A DNA stretch of 64,000 bases. Source: Podospora bellae-mahoneyi (lineage: Eukaryota; Ascomycota; Sordariomycetes; Sordariales; Podosporaceae). The stretch lies in assembly GCF_035222275.1 (NCBI RefSeq), contig NC_085885.1:992001-1056000 (forward strand), read 5' to 3'. Each line of letters begins with the position of its first letter. The stretch's first letter is position 1. The notes beneath the pieces were generated by a model. That model made no database searches and was not told the origin of the DNA. It saw nothing but the letters and a program-made list of their open reading frames with translations. Of this stretch, positions 45,323-59,411 are shown one piece after another. A program made the position numbers and the translations under genes.

Positions 45323-46528
45323 GGCGGTCGTGGTCCCAGGTCAGGAGGTGGTGACTTGAAATTGTTGTCTGGAGTTGAGGCAAATGTGTGAAAAATCGGC
45401 CGCTGAGAGGAAACCCAAAGCCGTCCCGTCTAAAATGCGGTACTTCGTATCGATGCGGTATCGTAGTGCCGAGCGTGTTACACCGAACAGCGCAACAACC
45501 TGGAACCCAAACCCAGAAATGAGTGGCGGAGTAAGTCGTAGGTGGAGGGGAGAGTGGTAGAAAAACGATGCCGCCGTCAGCGAGGAGCAGCAAAAGGCAA
45601 ACAGAGGGACGGGGAAAAAACACAAAGACAGATCAGATCAGGGGGGTGGCCTTTCTGTCTTCAATCTTGATAAAAAAAGCTGGAAAACGAAAATCGAGCG
45701 AAATCGTAATGGGTCTCCGGAGGATGATGACGGCAATTTTCAGTGAAGGCCCTGGTTCGCCCGCTGCATCGCTGCATCCCTGCTCGGCCCAGCGCACCAA
45801 CCAGAAGCCACGCTGAGCCCGCGCCGTTCTGAAGCCGGGTGGTCATGTGGCCAGGCTCGCGGTTGGGCGGAAGGGCCCTTTGACAAGTCGCCGACAGCGA
45901 GCCCCAGTGACAGAACAGTGGTCACCCGCTCTACGCCCGCACACTAGTCAGTTACATCAGCGAGAGCCCCGGTAGAAGCCGAGTGAGCGCGAGTCTTTTT
46001 TTCTCTTCCAGGTTTCTCTTTATTCGGTACTTAAAAGAGTTGGTATTACCTCAACCCAAGGCTGTAATCAACTCCTAGCAGCAGGGTAGGCCGTCCAATT
46101 TCATCTCATCGCAGGGATTGCTCCCACCACCTGTTCCAGAAGACGTCTAGAGGTGAATTTGAAATTGGGCTCAAACTGGATGTTGGATCCCGGGACTTAA
46201 CGCCGCTCCGGGGCCCGGGCGTGCCCCCAAGAAAATCTGCGGAGCCGAGAGCAACTCTGGGGCACGGAGCACCCGGATTTTATAATTAGTGTGGCTTGGC
46301 ATCGACGCCGTTGCCTGGAGGTTTCGTCAATTCAAAGTCCAGCCAACCTTTAATATCGACTTCAACTGCGCCATTCACACCGCCACACATCCATCAATCT
46401 ATCCATCCGTCACTCTCTTAGTCGCGAGAGAGTGACACTCTATGACACATAGCGCTTGATACAGCAATTATAAAACCTGACAAGGAACCCAGAGTCGAGT
46501 TGGCAGTGAGGCAGTCTGGCTCTCCGTG
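45323..46528. other. Divergent promoter region KGD1 / TFB1
   Basis: This 1.2-kb region lies between divergent genes. I see no supported coding region. The segment just before TFB1 is AT-richer and holds a TTTATAATTA sequence near 46278. Confidence 0.55.
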
Positions 46529-48514
46529 ATGGAGCTCCCTCAGGGAAGGGCGACCTACAAGAAAAAAGATGGCGTCCTCACCTTGACAGAAGACAAGAAA
46601 TTCCTGATCTGGTCGCCGTTGCCTGCGAATGGCCCGCCTACGGTATCTCTGGCTTTGGAAAGGATCTTGAACTTGCAGCAGACGCCAGACACGGCGCCCA
46701 AGGTTATTCTCAAGGTGATTGAGAAGCCCAAGAGCACAGAGGAAGGACAAGCAGGAGCGGCCTTTCTGTTCCAGTTTACATCGCCGACAGATGCCCGCGC
46801 AGAAGCCAATGCCATCAAAGCTCTGTTATCACAAATTCTATCTGAACTGCGCGGCAATGATCCCAGTGTTCCCAAGCCTATCGGCACCCCCCAGGCCGAT
46901 GCCAACGGGGCTGGTGCCTCGGCGGCCATGTCGTTCGCCAGCACTGTCAACTCCAAGGGCCCAACTGTTCGCTGGTTTGACGACAATGCGTTAAAAGCAG
47001 ATCTCGAGCTTCAGCGGTCTCTGTTAAACAAGGACGACGATCTGGCCCAGACGTATGCACAGGCGCTCTCATTGAAACCGCCATCAATATCAGATGCTGC
47101 TTTTGATGCTCAGTTTTGGTCCACCCGTATTGGTCTGCTTAGGGCTCATGCTATCGAAGTCAACCAGAAGAAGGGCGCCTACAATGTGCTGTCTACGATA
47201 AAACCACGAACCGAAGACGGCGAGGTCAAGCTCAGTCTGAATCCAGAACAAATTCAAACCATCCTCCACCAACATCCTCTAGTGAGGAGGATATACAACG
47301 AAAATGTCCCAAAGGTCTCGGTGGCCACCTTCTGGTCCAAATTCTTCCTGAGCAAGCTCTGCAAGAAACTCCGCGGCGAGCGTGTGACCGACATCGACAA
47401 CACCGAGCCTCTCTTCGACAAGTATCTGAACGCTCCCAACGACATGGGCTTCACCAGCAAAATCAACGCTGCCCAGCAACTCCCACATATAATCGACATC
47501 AACGCTAACGAAGAAAACCAAGGCGGTTTCAAATCCGGCAACAGAAAAGATGTCGAGATGCGTCCCAGAGCCAACGTCCCCATCATCCGAACTCTCAACT
47601 CCATATCTGAGAAAATCATGGCCGACGTCGCCCCTTCAGACTTGGATCCCTCGGCCGGTCCAAATGGCATCCCAGATGACACCCGCACCATAGAGGAACT
47701 CACTCTCCGCGATCTCAGGGGCGAAACCCCTTCTTCTCGCATCATTCTCAACCTCAAGGAGCAGTCTGCCTTATTTCCCACCAACACCCAAACTGCCCAA
47801 CCCAACTCCACCAACGCCACCGACCAGGCCTTGTTTGCCCAACAAGACCCCACGGGTGTGTTATTCGAAGTCCAAGCAGACCTCGACATGGTAGACGAGG
47901 ACCCCTCAGGAGGTCTCGATCTACGAAAAGGCATAGGTGTCAACGACGACTCCGACGACGAGGCCAACGCTGACCCTACCACTCCCCACGTCACAGCCAC
48001 ACCTCACATCGGCTCCCACAACGCCCGGTTAGCAGCCAAAAACCAAATTTTGTCTTCACTGAAGAAACGCCAAGCAGAAAACACCTCCCTATCCTCCTCT
48101 GGCATAACCACCTCATCAGGTACTACCCTCCCTGCCGAACCACTGACAATCCCAGCCTCGATATCCCACCAATGCTACCTCACCAACGCCTCCACTGTTG
48201 AATTCCTCCGCCAATTCTACAACACCTTCTCAGACAAAAACGCCAACCAGCAAGAACTGAGGTATTACGTCGACGCCCTGGGGAAATCACGCGAAAGAAT
48301 CGAGGCTCTGGCGGAAGAGGCCGAGAAGCTAAGAAGGGAGAGGGAACAGCAGGTGATAGACGAGGCGTTCGCCCGGTTCAAAAAGACGGGCGTCAAGGGG
48401 AAGAGGCCCAAGATTAGAGGGGGGAGGGAGGATGTGCTTGGCTTGTTTGAGCAGACGTTGGTTGGGTTGAAGATTGCGGAGCGGGTTTGGGAACAGAGTG
48501 GGAGGGGGAGATAG
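46529..48514 (+). CDS. TFIIH core subunit Tfb1 (p62/GTF2H1)
   Basis: A single exon encodes 661 aa. Tfb1 is a structural subunit of TFIIH, used in transcription initiation and nucleotide excision repair. The N-terminal PH-type domain (about residues 1-110) begins GRATYKKKDGVLTLTEDKKF. Two BSD domains follow (about 150-290), with the characteristic TFWSKFFLSKLCKK. A C-terminal helical part contains ECITNASTVEFLRQFYNTF-type sequence (here YLTNASTVEFLRQFYNTF), known to anchor Tfb1 in the core. The start is the ATG at 46529. The last 180 nt of coding sequence are strongly purine-rich. Confidence 0.94.
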   Translation: MELPQGRATYKKKDGVLTLTEDKKFLIWSPLPANGPPTVSLALERILNLQQTPDTAPKVILKVIEKPKSTEEGQAGAAFLFQFTSPTDARAEANAIKALLSQILSELRGNDPSVPKPIGTPQADANGAGASAAMSFASTVNSKGPTVRWFDDNALKADLELQRSLLNKDDDLAQTYAQALSLKPPSISDAAFDAQFWSTRIGLLRAHAIEVNQKKGAYNVLSTIKPRTEDGEVKLSLNPEQIQTILHQHPLVRRIYNENVPKVSVATFWSKFFLSKLCKKLRGERVTDIDNTEPLFDKYLNAPNDMGFTSKINAAQQLPHIIDINANEENQGGFKSGNRKDVEMRPRANVPIIRTLNSISEKIMADVAPSDLDPSAGPNGIPDDTRTIEELTLRDLRGETPSSRIILNLKEQSALFPTNTQTAQPNSTNATDQALFAQQDPTGVLFEVQADLDMVDEDPSGGLDLRKGIGVNDDSDDEANADPTTPHVTATPHIGSHNARLAAKNQILSSLKKRQAENTSLSSSGITTSSGTTLPAEPLTIPASISHQCYLTNASTVEFLRQFYNTFSDKNANQQELRYYVDALGKSRERIEALAEEAEKLRREREQQVIDEAFARFKKTGVKGKRPKIRGGREDVLGLFEQTLVGLKIAERVWEQSGRGR

Positions 48515-49144
48515 AGCAGAACTGGAAGACAGCTGAGGGGGGATAGATTGGGATATTCAAGATTGCAGACAAAACAAACAGACAACGGTGGCAGCGGGTG
48601 AAGCGGGTGTAATATACTCTTTGACAAGCATCGATACCATACATTGCTGTTTTTAGAACAGGAGACAAGAGCTAAATTGGATTTTTTTTTCGAATTGTGA
48701 ATCCAGGGCATATTGTTAACTGAAAAAGTCGTAAAAACGAAAATGAAAAAAATGAAAAAAAGGGGGTTCGAGTTCAGATTTATTCGCCTCAAGTGTCAGA
48801 GAACCCCGGAGTCCCTGCCACAATCACCAGCGTCGCCTTACATTCCTTTGTTAGGTGGAATGGGCAGGAATAATTGGGCATCCCCTCATACCACTGAGCC
48901 ATACCACCCCTCCTCGGGCGTCTCCGATTGAAGGCAAGAGCAAACTTGGTATCTATAACCCTGTGAGGGAAGGAGCAGCTTGTGCGGTGTTCATAACACG
49001 GAAGGAGCAACCCCCAGTAACAAAAAAGGAAAGCGCGACCCTGACCATGCTACAGCCCCAACATCTCACCACAAAACAGCAAACATGGTCTCAAGCTTAT
49101 TTTGTTATTATTCTCTATTCCCATCACTTCCCATCACCCTCCAT
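48515..49144. other. Convergent 3' flanks TFB1 / CIA1
   Basis: This 630-nt region lies between converging genes. A tRNA A-box-like stretch on the minus strand near 48880-48905 lacks a T arm and was rejected as a tRNA. No gene is supported. Confidence 0.55.
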
Positions 49145-50356
49145 CTACTCCCCTATCCTCACCTCCCAAGCCCTCACAACCCCATCATCCCCCGTGGTAA
49201 CCAACATCTCCTCCTGCCTCCCCTCCGCCCCCTTATCAAACCTCCTGCACCAAGTAACATGATTAACCTCATACGGCCCATGCGCACCCTCCACCTTCGC
49301 CCTAACCTTCCACTCCTTTGTCTCTTTATCCTCCTCATAAACAACCAACAACCCATCCCCCCCCGTCGTAGCCACCAATCCACTCTCCCCACTCCAACCA
49401 ACCGAGTAAATCTCCCTAGTGTGAACCCTCGGCAACACCCCCTTAACCTCCCACTCCTCCCTCAAACTCTGCCTCATCCTATTCGGCACCCCTCCCCACC
49501 TACTATCCCCTTCCTCTTCCTCTCCCTCCTCCTCCTTGAGTTCCCAAACTTTAACCCCCCCCTCCGCCCCAGCAGTCATCAACCTCTGATACCTCCCATT
49601 TTCCCTCTCCCTTTTCTCCCACTCAACCCCCCAAACAGTCCCAACCCCCCCCTCCAGCACACTCACACACCCCCACTCCCCATCCTGATCCTCCCTCCAA
49701 ACCCTAACCGTATCATCATAACTCCCACTAGCCAAACAATCACTCCCATACCTCCTCCCATCATGCCTCTTGCCCTGTTTAAAACCCGGCGCAAAAGCCA
49801 CAGTTTTCACATCCCCATCATGCTCACTTAAAACAGCAACCGTCTCCCAATCCTCATCCTCCTCTCCATCCTCCCCTCCCGATAAGTGCTCCCATATCCA
49901 AATCGATTTATCCCTACTGCAAGTAGCTAGATACTGTCCCGACGGACTAAAACTTAACGACTTGACTTCGTTTTCGTGGCCTTCGAGCACGAGGGTGAAT
50001 TCCCATTCTTCCTCCTCCCTCTCCTCCTCCTCCCCCCCTTGACCGATGGGTTTTTCGAGCGTGGCAGCAGGATTGTAAGTCCAGATCCCGGCCGTGGAGT
50101 CAAAACTGCCGGTTACGAGACGCAGGGTTTGAGAGGAAGAAGAAGGCTGCCAGGCGCAGGATCGGATAGAGCGGCTGTGACCCCCCGTGAGGGACGAGTG
50201 CTTTGAAAAGGTCGCGAGGGAAAACACGGTGACGGTCTTGTCGTGGGTTGTTGCTAGGAGGGGGAGGGAGGGGTGGGGGGTTGATTGCCAGGCGCGGGTG
50301 TAGAGGTCGGGAGTGAAGGTTGCTAGGGGGAGGAGTTGTATTGGTGGTGGTGGCAT
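49145..50356 (-). CDS. Cytosolic iron-sulfur assembly WD40 protein Cia1 (CIAO1)
   Basis: A single exon encodes 403 aa. Cia1 is a seven-bladed WD40 propeller in the CIA targeting complex, which hands 4Fe-4S clusters to nuclear and cytosolic proteins, including DNA polymerases and helicases. WD units are clear: GGHSRSIRSCAW, LEGHENEVKSLSFSPSGQYL, SEHDGDVKTVAFAP, DDTVRVWRED, and the closing HGPYEVNHVTWC...DDGVVRAWEV. Acidic loops (EEEEREEEEWEF; EEEGEEEEGD) interrupt two blades. The sense strand is extremely G/A-rich over the last 600 nt. MCX1 lies downstream on the same strand's 5' side with a 512-nt spacer. Confidence 0.93.
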   Translation of the reverse strand: MPPPPIQLLPLATFTPDLYTRAWQSTPHPSLPLLATTHDKTVTVFSLATFSKHSSLTGGHSRSIRSCAWQPSSSSQTLRLVTGSFDSTAGIWTYNPAATLEKPIGQGGEEEEREEEEWEFTLVLEGHENEVKSLSFSPSGQYLATCSRDKSIWIWEHLSGGEDGEEDEDWETVAVLSEHDGDVKTVAFAPGFKQGKRHDGRRYGSDCLASGSYDDTVRVWREDQDGEWGCVSVLEGGVGTVWGVEWEKRERENGRYQRLMTAGAEGGVKVWELKEEEGEEEEGDSRWGGVPNRMRQSLREEWEVKGVLPRVHTREIYSVGWSGESGLVATTGGDGLLVVYEEDKETKEWKVRAKVEGAHGPYEVNHVTWCRRFDKGAEGRQEEMLVTTGDDGVVRAWEVRIGE

Positions 50357-50868
50357 TGTTGCGGTTGTGGTCTGGAGATGGGGAATTGATAGCTGGTAAA
50401 GGGAACGGTGAGTAATATGGTAGAGCTGGAGGAGGAGGAAATAATATTGCTAAGAAAAAAAAAAAGTATAAATCTGTCACCAAATGTCCATCTCGGTTGT
50501 GACTGTTGACTAGTAAAGAGTGCCCCTCCAAAAAGCGCCCCTCACTGGCAGAATTACGGCCACCGGCTCCGATCCCGCTGAGAGCCCCACTTACACCGAG
50601 AGCTTCCCTGGATGATGGATGCAATCAGAACAGTCAACATAACTAACTGTATAGCTCCCCAGTTAAGATAAGAGAAATCATTCTCTTTCATATATTACTC
50701 AAAATCGCTATCCCTAATAAACCAGAATGCTACTATCAAAATATGCTGTTTACTGTTCTCACGTCCGTCCGTCCCTGAATGTTGCCCAAACTAAAAGACC
50801 CAAACCCTCATCCCATCCCATCCCATCCCATCCCATACCCAAAACGCCTTGAATATCAAACTATGTAC
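50357..50868. other. MCX1-CIA1 spacer
   Basis: This 512-nt spacer separates tandem minus-strand genes. It should hold the CIA1 promoter and the MCX1 3' UTR. A TCCCA repeat lies at 50811-50835. No gene is seen. Confidence 0.55.
50811..50835. repeat. (TCCCA)5 tandem repeat
   Basis: Five perfect TCCCA units lie just past the MCX1 stop codon, in its presumed 3' UTR. Confidence 0.9.
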
Positions 50869-52723
50869 TTATGCACTCCCCAACCCAGCCGCCTCCCTCG
50901 CCTCCTCAGCCGACAACCTCACCTCCACCCCCCCATTCACCATCCTCTCGTCCTCCTCCCTAATCCTCCTCTCCACCTCCATCTTCCCATCCTTCCCCCA
51001 ATACCCCGCCTTCTCCTCCCCCTTCACGCAAGCCTCCGTAATGAGCACATACGGCGTCGGCGCATCGTACATCGGCTCCGCCAACACCCTCTCCATCTCC
51101 ATCTTCAGCCCTCTCGCCCCCGTCTCGTTCTTCGCTGCCCTTTCCGCGATGGCGTACAGTGCCGACCGGGTGAAGAACAGCTTACTAGGGTAGGTTTCAA
51201 ACAGGGCCGTGTATTGCGCCACGAGGCTATTTCTTGGTTCAGTCAAGATGCGATAGAGCTCTTCGAGAGAGAGTGGACTAAGCGCGCAGATGTTGTGCAA
51301 CCTGCCAATGAGCTCGGGGATAAAGCCAAAGGCTTGGAGATCCGCGGGTGTGGTTAGGTCGAGGGGGGTGAAGTTGGGTTCAAAGATTGGTTGGTGAGGG
51401 AGATGGCGGTAGGATTCCAGAGGAAGGATATCCTTCAGACTGTTTGTCGAGGAGAATGACCTCCCGCCTCGGATTTCTGAACCGAACCCGATGGAGGGTT
51501 TGGACACCCTCCTCAGAACGGTTTTATCCAGCCCTACAAAGGCGCCACAGAAAACAAACAGAATGTTGGTGGTGTCAATGGTGTACTGGTCGACTTTCCC
51601 CGATGGGGGCGCTTGTGGTGGTGTGGTTGATCCGTAACCGGTGGGGGGCTGGTTTTGTGTGCGGGAGGACCGGTTGTCCTTGACAGTGATGGTGACCTTG
51701 GTGCCTTCTACCAGCTTCAGCAATGCTTGCTGAACACCCTCTCCGCCTACGTCTCTTCCGTTGACGGTTTCTTTTCTAGCGATCTTGTCAAACTCGTCGA
51801 GGACAATGATTCCATGCTCGGCGGCCTTAACGTCGTAGTTGGCTTCGATGAGGAGACGCTCGATGCAGGATTCGACGTCTTGGCCGATGTAGCCTGCTTG
51901 GGTGAAGGAGTTGCAGTCGCTGATGGTGAAGGGGACGTTGAGTTTTTTGCTGAGGGTTCTGCACGGCTGTAAGCAAGTGGCCCAATTCTACATCAGCAAA
52001 GAAGTGAACTCACTCCAAGATATACGTCTTTCCCACGCCCGTAGGACCAATCAAGAGCAGGTTACTCTTGTCAATCTTGACATGGTTCGGCACCGTCAGG
52101 TCCTCCTGAATGTAGAAGTTGTCCGAGGGTGCCTCAAATGGGTCTTCGAGAACTTCATTGTGGGTGCCCCGTACGGACTCGTGGTGACCGGGAAATTCGT
52201 CTTCAGCAACATGGCGGATGTTAGTCTGCTGCCGCCACGATTTGGGAGCATAAGCAGAACGATCAGAGTGCCTTCGCCCACCTTCGACAGGGTGTACAGG
52301 CGCGCTGTAACCTGTGCGCTCAAAGATCTCGCGGTCCTGAGCAAACTTTTGTCTCTGGATCTTTTCCCTCAGATGTTGATCCTGCAGCTCGTGGTGTTGA
52401 CGCCGCCGGAGCCCTTGGTAGTGGTTGAAGATGACGGAGCAGATGGTCTTCTTCGCCCGGTCCTGGCCCACCACGTAGTCGTCTACCCTCTTTTTCAGAT
52501 CTCGGGGGTAGAACTGCGGGACGCCAAACTTGGACTTGGAGAAGATGGGACCGCGGCCGGTGTCCTGTGTCGGATCGTAGCTTGACGTGAAGCCCGAGTT
52601 GAAGTAATTAGATCGGCGGGGGGAGGCGAGGAGGATGCTCGAGGTTGAATAGGCTGGGCTCCGAAGCCGGGCAAATCGCGGTGTTGCGCATAGAGGCGCC
52701 AGCGGTCTAGTCAAGACCAACAT
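50869..52723 (-). CDS. Mitochondrial ClpX-like AAA+ chaperone Mcx1
   Basis: Two exons, complement(50869..51958, 52014..52723), encode 599 aa. It is a ClpX-type unfoldase of the mitochondrial matrix, working alone or with ClpP. The presequence is Arg/Ser-rich. The ClpX core starts with DLKKRVDDYVVGQDRAKKTI. Walker A is GPTGVGKT (226-233), followed across the splice site by the conserved TLSKKLNVPFTISDCNSFTQAGYIG-type region and Walker B (IIVLDEFDKI). The C-terminal small domain ends the protein. It lacks the N-terminal Cys4 zinc domain of bacterial ClpX. A charged insert of about 100 residues separates the first core helix from Walker A. The 55-nt intron uses GTGAGT and GTGCAG and restores TYILETLSKK. 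The sense strand is G-rich over the last 250 nt. Confidence 0.94.
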
Positions 52724-53769
52724 GATGGTGTGCTTGAGCTACTGTCATGCTCGGGAGAAGGCAGCTCGCGGGTGCGATCGGCGTACGTGGTAGGGGTCGG
52801 AGCACGGACGGTAAGAGTCAGGAAGAGGCGTAGGTGATTTAAGAATATTTTAGTAACAAGAGGTTTGCCGGTATCAGTCAGGATGGAGAAAAACCGAGAA
52901 GGGAGTGTTTGCGATGGCACACATCATTGTGCTAGCCCGTGAGACAATGGCAACGGTGGTTAAAGCACCTGGATGACCCGGAGTGCGGGGGAGAAGCACC
53001 GACCACCGCCCGCGCGTCGCGCATCTCCCTTGTCTTGTTGGAGAGAGCTCTCCACCTCCACCTGAGTTCCGGAAAGCTCCCCTCCTTGTCTGCCCGTAAG
53101 TGCTCGTCAGTGTCAGTGTCAGTGTCTTAGCAAAGACCCCACCAAACCTAGCTCAGCCAGAAGGAGGCGAATCGGGTCATGGCGTCGATATCAGCTCCCC
53201 CTCTCTATCTCTTCTTGTCCGAACTTCGGCTGGCGTGGGCTGGACTGGTCGGACTGCTGCATCTCTGCGATAAGCGGGCTTCAGGCTCCCCTCCAGGGGC
53301 AGGTCACAGATGAATGGCGCATGAGGTTTGGCTCCCAACGGGCACGGCACAGAAAGGGGCATTGCTGCAGGCAATACACGCATACAAATACTCGCTGGGT
53401 TTGCACCAGGCGTGGAGCCCCTTCCCACTGGTGGGTTGTATTGGGCTGCACTAGGAGGGGCTCCAATGATGTAATTAGCATCTACATACCAACTGAAAGA
53501 CCCCTTTGGGCTTTTATCAACCTCACACCACATCTTCCCAGAACACACCATCTATATCTGTGTCGAATCCAGCGAGAGCCCAATCTTTTGTTTCTCTCCT
53601 TGACGTCTTCTTCCCACCCAAGCAACAATTTGAAAGCGTTCTCGTCTTGATAGCTTGTCCCGGAAGCGTCAGCTGGCTGCCCCTCAAGTCACGCTAAGAA
53701 GCACCCTACGAGGCGATTTGATATTCCTGTTTGACGTACTCTTCAATTCACAAATTTTCATCAAACAAG
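52724..53769. other. Divergent promoter region MCX1 / branching enzyme
   Basis: This 1.0-kb region lies between divergent genes. It includes a short CAGTGT repeat at about 53107-53127. No coding region is supported. Confidence 0.55.
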
Positions 53770-56107
53770 ATGGATCCCGTTGCTCTTGAATCGTCCAACA
53801 CCCTGGCCAAGAATGGTCATACCGCTGGTAACATCCCCAATGATGGAACTGGTACGTCCTATCCCAACATGCCAAAATATGGACTGGCAGTGAAGCTGAC
53901 ATGAATCAGGCGTGGTTGCCCTCGATCCCTATCTTGAGCCATTCAAGCCTGCGTTGAAGAGACGCTTTGACAAGGCTCAAGAATGGATCAAGAAGATTGA
54001 GAAGACCGAAGGTGGTCTGGACAAGTTCAGCAAGGTATGATCCACCACTGCCAATGGCAGGGACTTTACTGACCATCCCAGGGCGCTGACACGTTTGGCA
54101 TCCATCAAAATGACGACGGCAGCATCTACTACAAGGAATGGGCACCCAATGCCAAACAGGCAGCTCTCATTGGTGAATTCAACAACTGGGACCGCAATGC
54201 CCATCGCATGACGAGGAACGACTTTGGTGTCTTTGAGATCACCATTCCTCCCACCTCTGACGGCAAAGCTGCCATCCCCCACAACTCCAAGATCAAGATC
54301 TCTCTTGAGCTCCCAGACGGGCAGTGGATCGACAGACTACCGGCCTGGATCAAGTATGTCACCCAGGATCTCTCCGTCTCGCCCGCCTACGATGCTCGGT
54401 TCTGGAACCCCCCCGCCTCTGAGAGGTACTCTTTCAAGCACCAGAGGCCCAAGAGGCCAGAGAGCTTGAGGATCTACGAAGCCCATGTCGGTATCTCGTC
54501 ACCAGAGCTCAGGGTTACCACCTACAAGGAATTCACCAAGAACATGCTCCCACGCATCAAGAGCCTGGGTTACAACGCCATCCAGCTCATGGCCATCATG
54601 GAACACGCCTACTATGCCAGCTTCGGCTACCAGGTCAACAACTTCTTCGCCGCCAGCAGCAGATATGGCCCGCCTGAGGACCTGAAGGAGTTGGTCGACA
54701 CGGCTCACAGCCTGGGACTCGTTGTTCTTCTCGATGTTGTTCACAGTCACGCTTCCAAGAACGTCCTGGACGGCCTGAACGAGTTTGATGGCACAGACCA
54801 CCAGTACTTCCACGCGGGTGCCAAAGGAAAGCACGAGCTCTGGGACAGCAGACTGTTCAACTATGGCCACCATGAGGTGCTCAGATTCCTCCTGAGCAAC
54901 TTGAGATTCTGGATGGACGAGTACCACTTTGATGGATTCCGGTTCGACGGTGTTACTAGCATGCTTTACCTTCATCACGGTATTGGAACGTAAGTCTTAG
55001 AGCCTATCCCAACCCCGTGGCAGTCATTGACCGACACTTAACAGCGGCTTCTCGGGTGGTTACCATGAGTACTTTGGTGCTGATGTCGACGAGGAGGCTG
55101 TTGTCTACCTCATGTTGGCCAACGAACTGCTTCACGAACTCTACCCTGACGTCATCACGGTTGCTGAGGATGTCTCTGGCATGCCGGCGCTTTGTCTGCC
55201 ACTCTCACTGGGTGGTGTTGGCTTCGACTACAGACTTGCCATGGCCATTCCCGACATGTGGATCAAGATCCTCAAGGAGAAGAAGGATGAGGAGTGGGAC
55301 ATTGGCAACATTACCTTCACCCTCACCAACCGCCGTCACGGCGAAAAGACGATCGCCTATGCCGAGAGTCACGATCAAGCGTACGTTTCTCCTTACCTAA
55401 GAGATTTGCTATTTCGATGCTAACTCTACTCTAGTCTTGTCGGTGACAAGTCTCTTATGATGCATCTGTGCGACGCTGAGCTCTACACCCATATGTCTAC
55501 GCTCACCCCATTGACCCCGGTTATTGACCGCGGTATGGCCTTGCACAAGATGATCCGTCTGTTGACCCATGCTCTCGGAGGCGAGGGCTACCTCAACTTT
55601 GAGGGCAACGAGTTTGGTCACCCCGAGTGGTTGGACTTCCCCCGTGAGGGCAATCAGAACTCTTTCTGGTATGCTCGCCGCCAGCTGAACCTGACCGAGG
55701 ACCGCCTCCTTCGGTATCAGTTCCTCAACAACTTTGACCGCTCCATGAACTTGTGTGAGAACAAGTATGGCTGGCTGCATGCTCCCCAGGCGTACATCTC
55801 GCTCAAGCACGAAGGTGACAAGGTCATCGTCTTTGAGCGGGCTGGCGTGGTGTTTGCTTTCAACTTCCACCCAACACAGAGCTTTGAGAACTACCGCATC
55901 GGTGTCGATGTCGCAGGCACATATAGGGTTGTGCTCGACTCTGACACCAAGGAGCACGGCGGCTTTAGCAGAGTCGACTCGAACACACGGTTCTTCACCG
56001 AGCCTCTGGAGTGGAACCACCGGAGGAACTGCACTCATATCTACCTCCCTTGCAGGACTGCTCTGGTCTTTGCTTTGGAGTCGACCACCACTCCAAACGG
56101 TCACTGA
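53770..56107 (+). CDS. 1,4-alpha-glucan (glycogen) branching enzyme
   Basis: Five exons (53770..53851, 53910..54034, 54082..54989, 55045..55380, 55435..56107) encode 707 aa. The enzyme moves alpha-1,4 chains to alpha-1,6 positions during glycogen synthesis in the cytosol. A CBM48 N-terminal domain covers about residues 75-170. The GH13 barrel follows: [11 protein letters not shown], nucleophile D358 in [11 protein letters not shown], acid/base E413 in [10 protein letters not shown], and D482 in ESHDQALVGD. The beta-domain ends at NGH. Introns are 58, 47, 55 and 54 nt, each with a recognisable branch site (CTGAC, CTGAC, CTTAAC, CTAAC), and all joins keep phase. All expected catalytic residues are present. 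It is followed in tandem by ATP2. Confidence 0.97.
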
Positions 56108-56875
56108 CTGCAGCAGGCGGTGTCTTGGGTCACCCGGTTAGGTGGCTTTTAAATCCTGGGTTATCAAAAGGTGTTGGAGGTATATTCTGGGTGTAGATAT
56201 TTTCTTGTAAAAGCGGGATGGGAAAATCCCCAAAGATAGACAGGTTCACACAAATATGTATGAAAATGTACATTGAGCAATTGGTGTGTTATGTTTCAAA
56301 AGTCTTGAGTGGGAGGAGCTTCGCTCGTGCGAGGATCCAAGCTGTCAATTGAGTTCAGCCAAAACCCAATCAGCTCCAGGGGCTCCATCCCGGGACGTCC
56401 CGGCAAGCCATCTCAACAGCAGCGGGACAGTTCTCAGGGTTGGCAACGGCCATTGAGGGGAAACCAACGCCCGAAAGAATATGCAACTGCCATGATGCAA
56501 TAGTCCAACCAGGTCCAGAGCTCCCCTTGAAAATTGCAAAAGGATTGGCCCAAGAGCGGGGGACCACGGACCATCACCTGCTAGATAGTTACAGTGGTGA
56601 GGGGAAAGACCTCGACAGGTTCGTGAGAGATCGGGGAAATGAAAGAAGGGAAGAGCTGGAAGCCAACAGAATGGCTGGTGCTGTCGAGAAAATGTGGGTC
56701 CGCTCAGTCAAAAAGCTCCAAACTTGGAATCCGTCAGGTCACGTGGAAAGATGGAGCTCCGCAGCTTCTAGCCGAAAGCTCATCGAGAGATTTTCGAACC
56801 CGTTTTCTTCCTCCTCCAAGCCATTCTCTCTGCCTTGCACATCCACCATCCAAGTCCGCCCTTACCATCGTCAAG
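56108..56875. other. Branching enzyme-ATP2 spacer
   Basis: This 768-nt tandem spacer should hold the ATP2 promoter. An inverted CCAAT (ATTGG, 56544-56548) lies 328 nt before the ATP2 start. No gene is seen. Confidence 0.5.
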
Positions 56876-59030
<2,155 letters not shown>

Positions 59031-59312
59031 TTTGGTGGTGGCGAGGTGTAAAAGTGGGAAGGAATCGGCGACCTGTGTATAGAAGCGAAAATGGTTTCCG
59101 GGGAGTTCCCTAGCTCAGTCAAGTTTCTTTTGTGAGCTGTGTATCAATTGAGTCTTTCCACGTTATCTCTGTGTATCCCGTTGTTATGTCTGTTCCATTT
59201 CGTCTGATGTCTGCGTGTGAAAGTCTCGACATTAGATTTGGTACACATGGTGGTGGGATAAAAGGGGGGGCCAATGGGAGATTTTGATTGCTGATATATA
59301 GTAAATGAAGGT

Positions 59313-59318
59313 TTAGCC
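59313..59318 (-). promoter_or_regulatory. XlnR/Xyr1-like site
   Basis: GGCTAA on the minus strand, 328 nt before the esterase start. GGCTAA is the core bound by XlnR/Xyr1 activators of xylan-degrading genes. It is a single short motif, so support is modest. Confidence 0.35.
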
Positions 59319-59411
59319 TGTGTCGTCCTGTGTGGCTTTGTGAAAGAGCAGTTGTCCTATGGGTGACGGGATTTTAAGAGTCCGTCGAATGGAGGGCTTT
59401 GGGGGTAATAT

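Noticed and set aside
48845-48925. A-box-like TGGCTCAGTGGTATGAG on the minus strand
   Set aside because: The D arm forms, but the anticodon arm is poor and there is no T arm, so it is not a tRNA.
48980-49831. A 283-codon Pro/Leu-rich frame opposite CIA1
   Set aside because: It mirrors the G/A-rich 3' end of CIA1 and does not look like a protein family.
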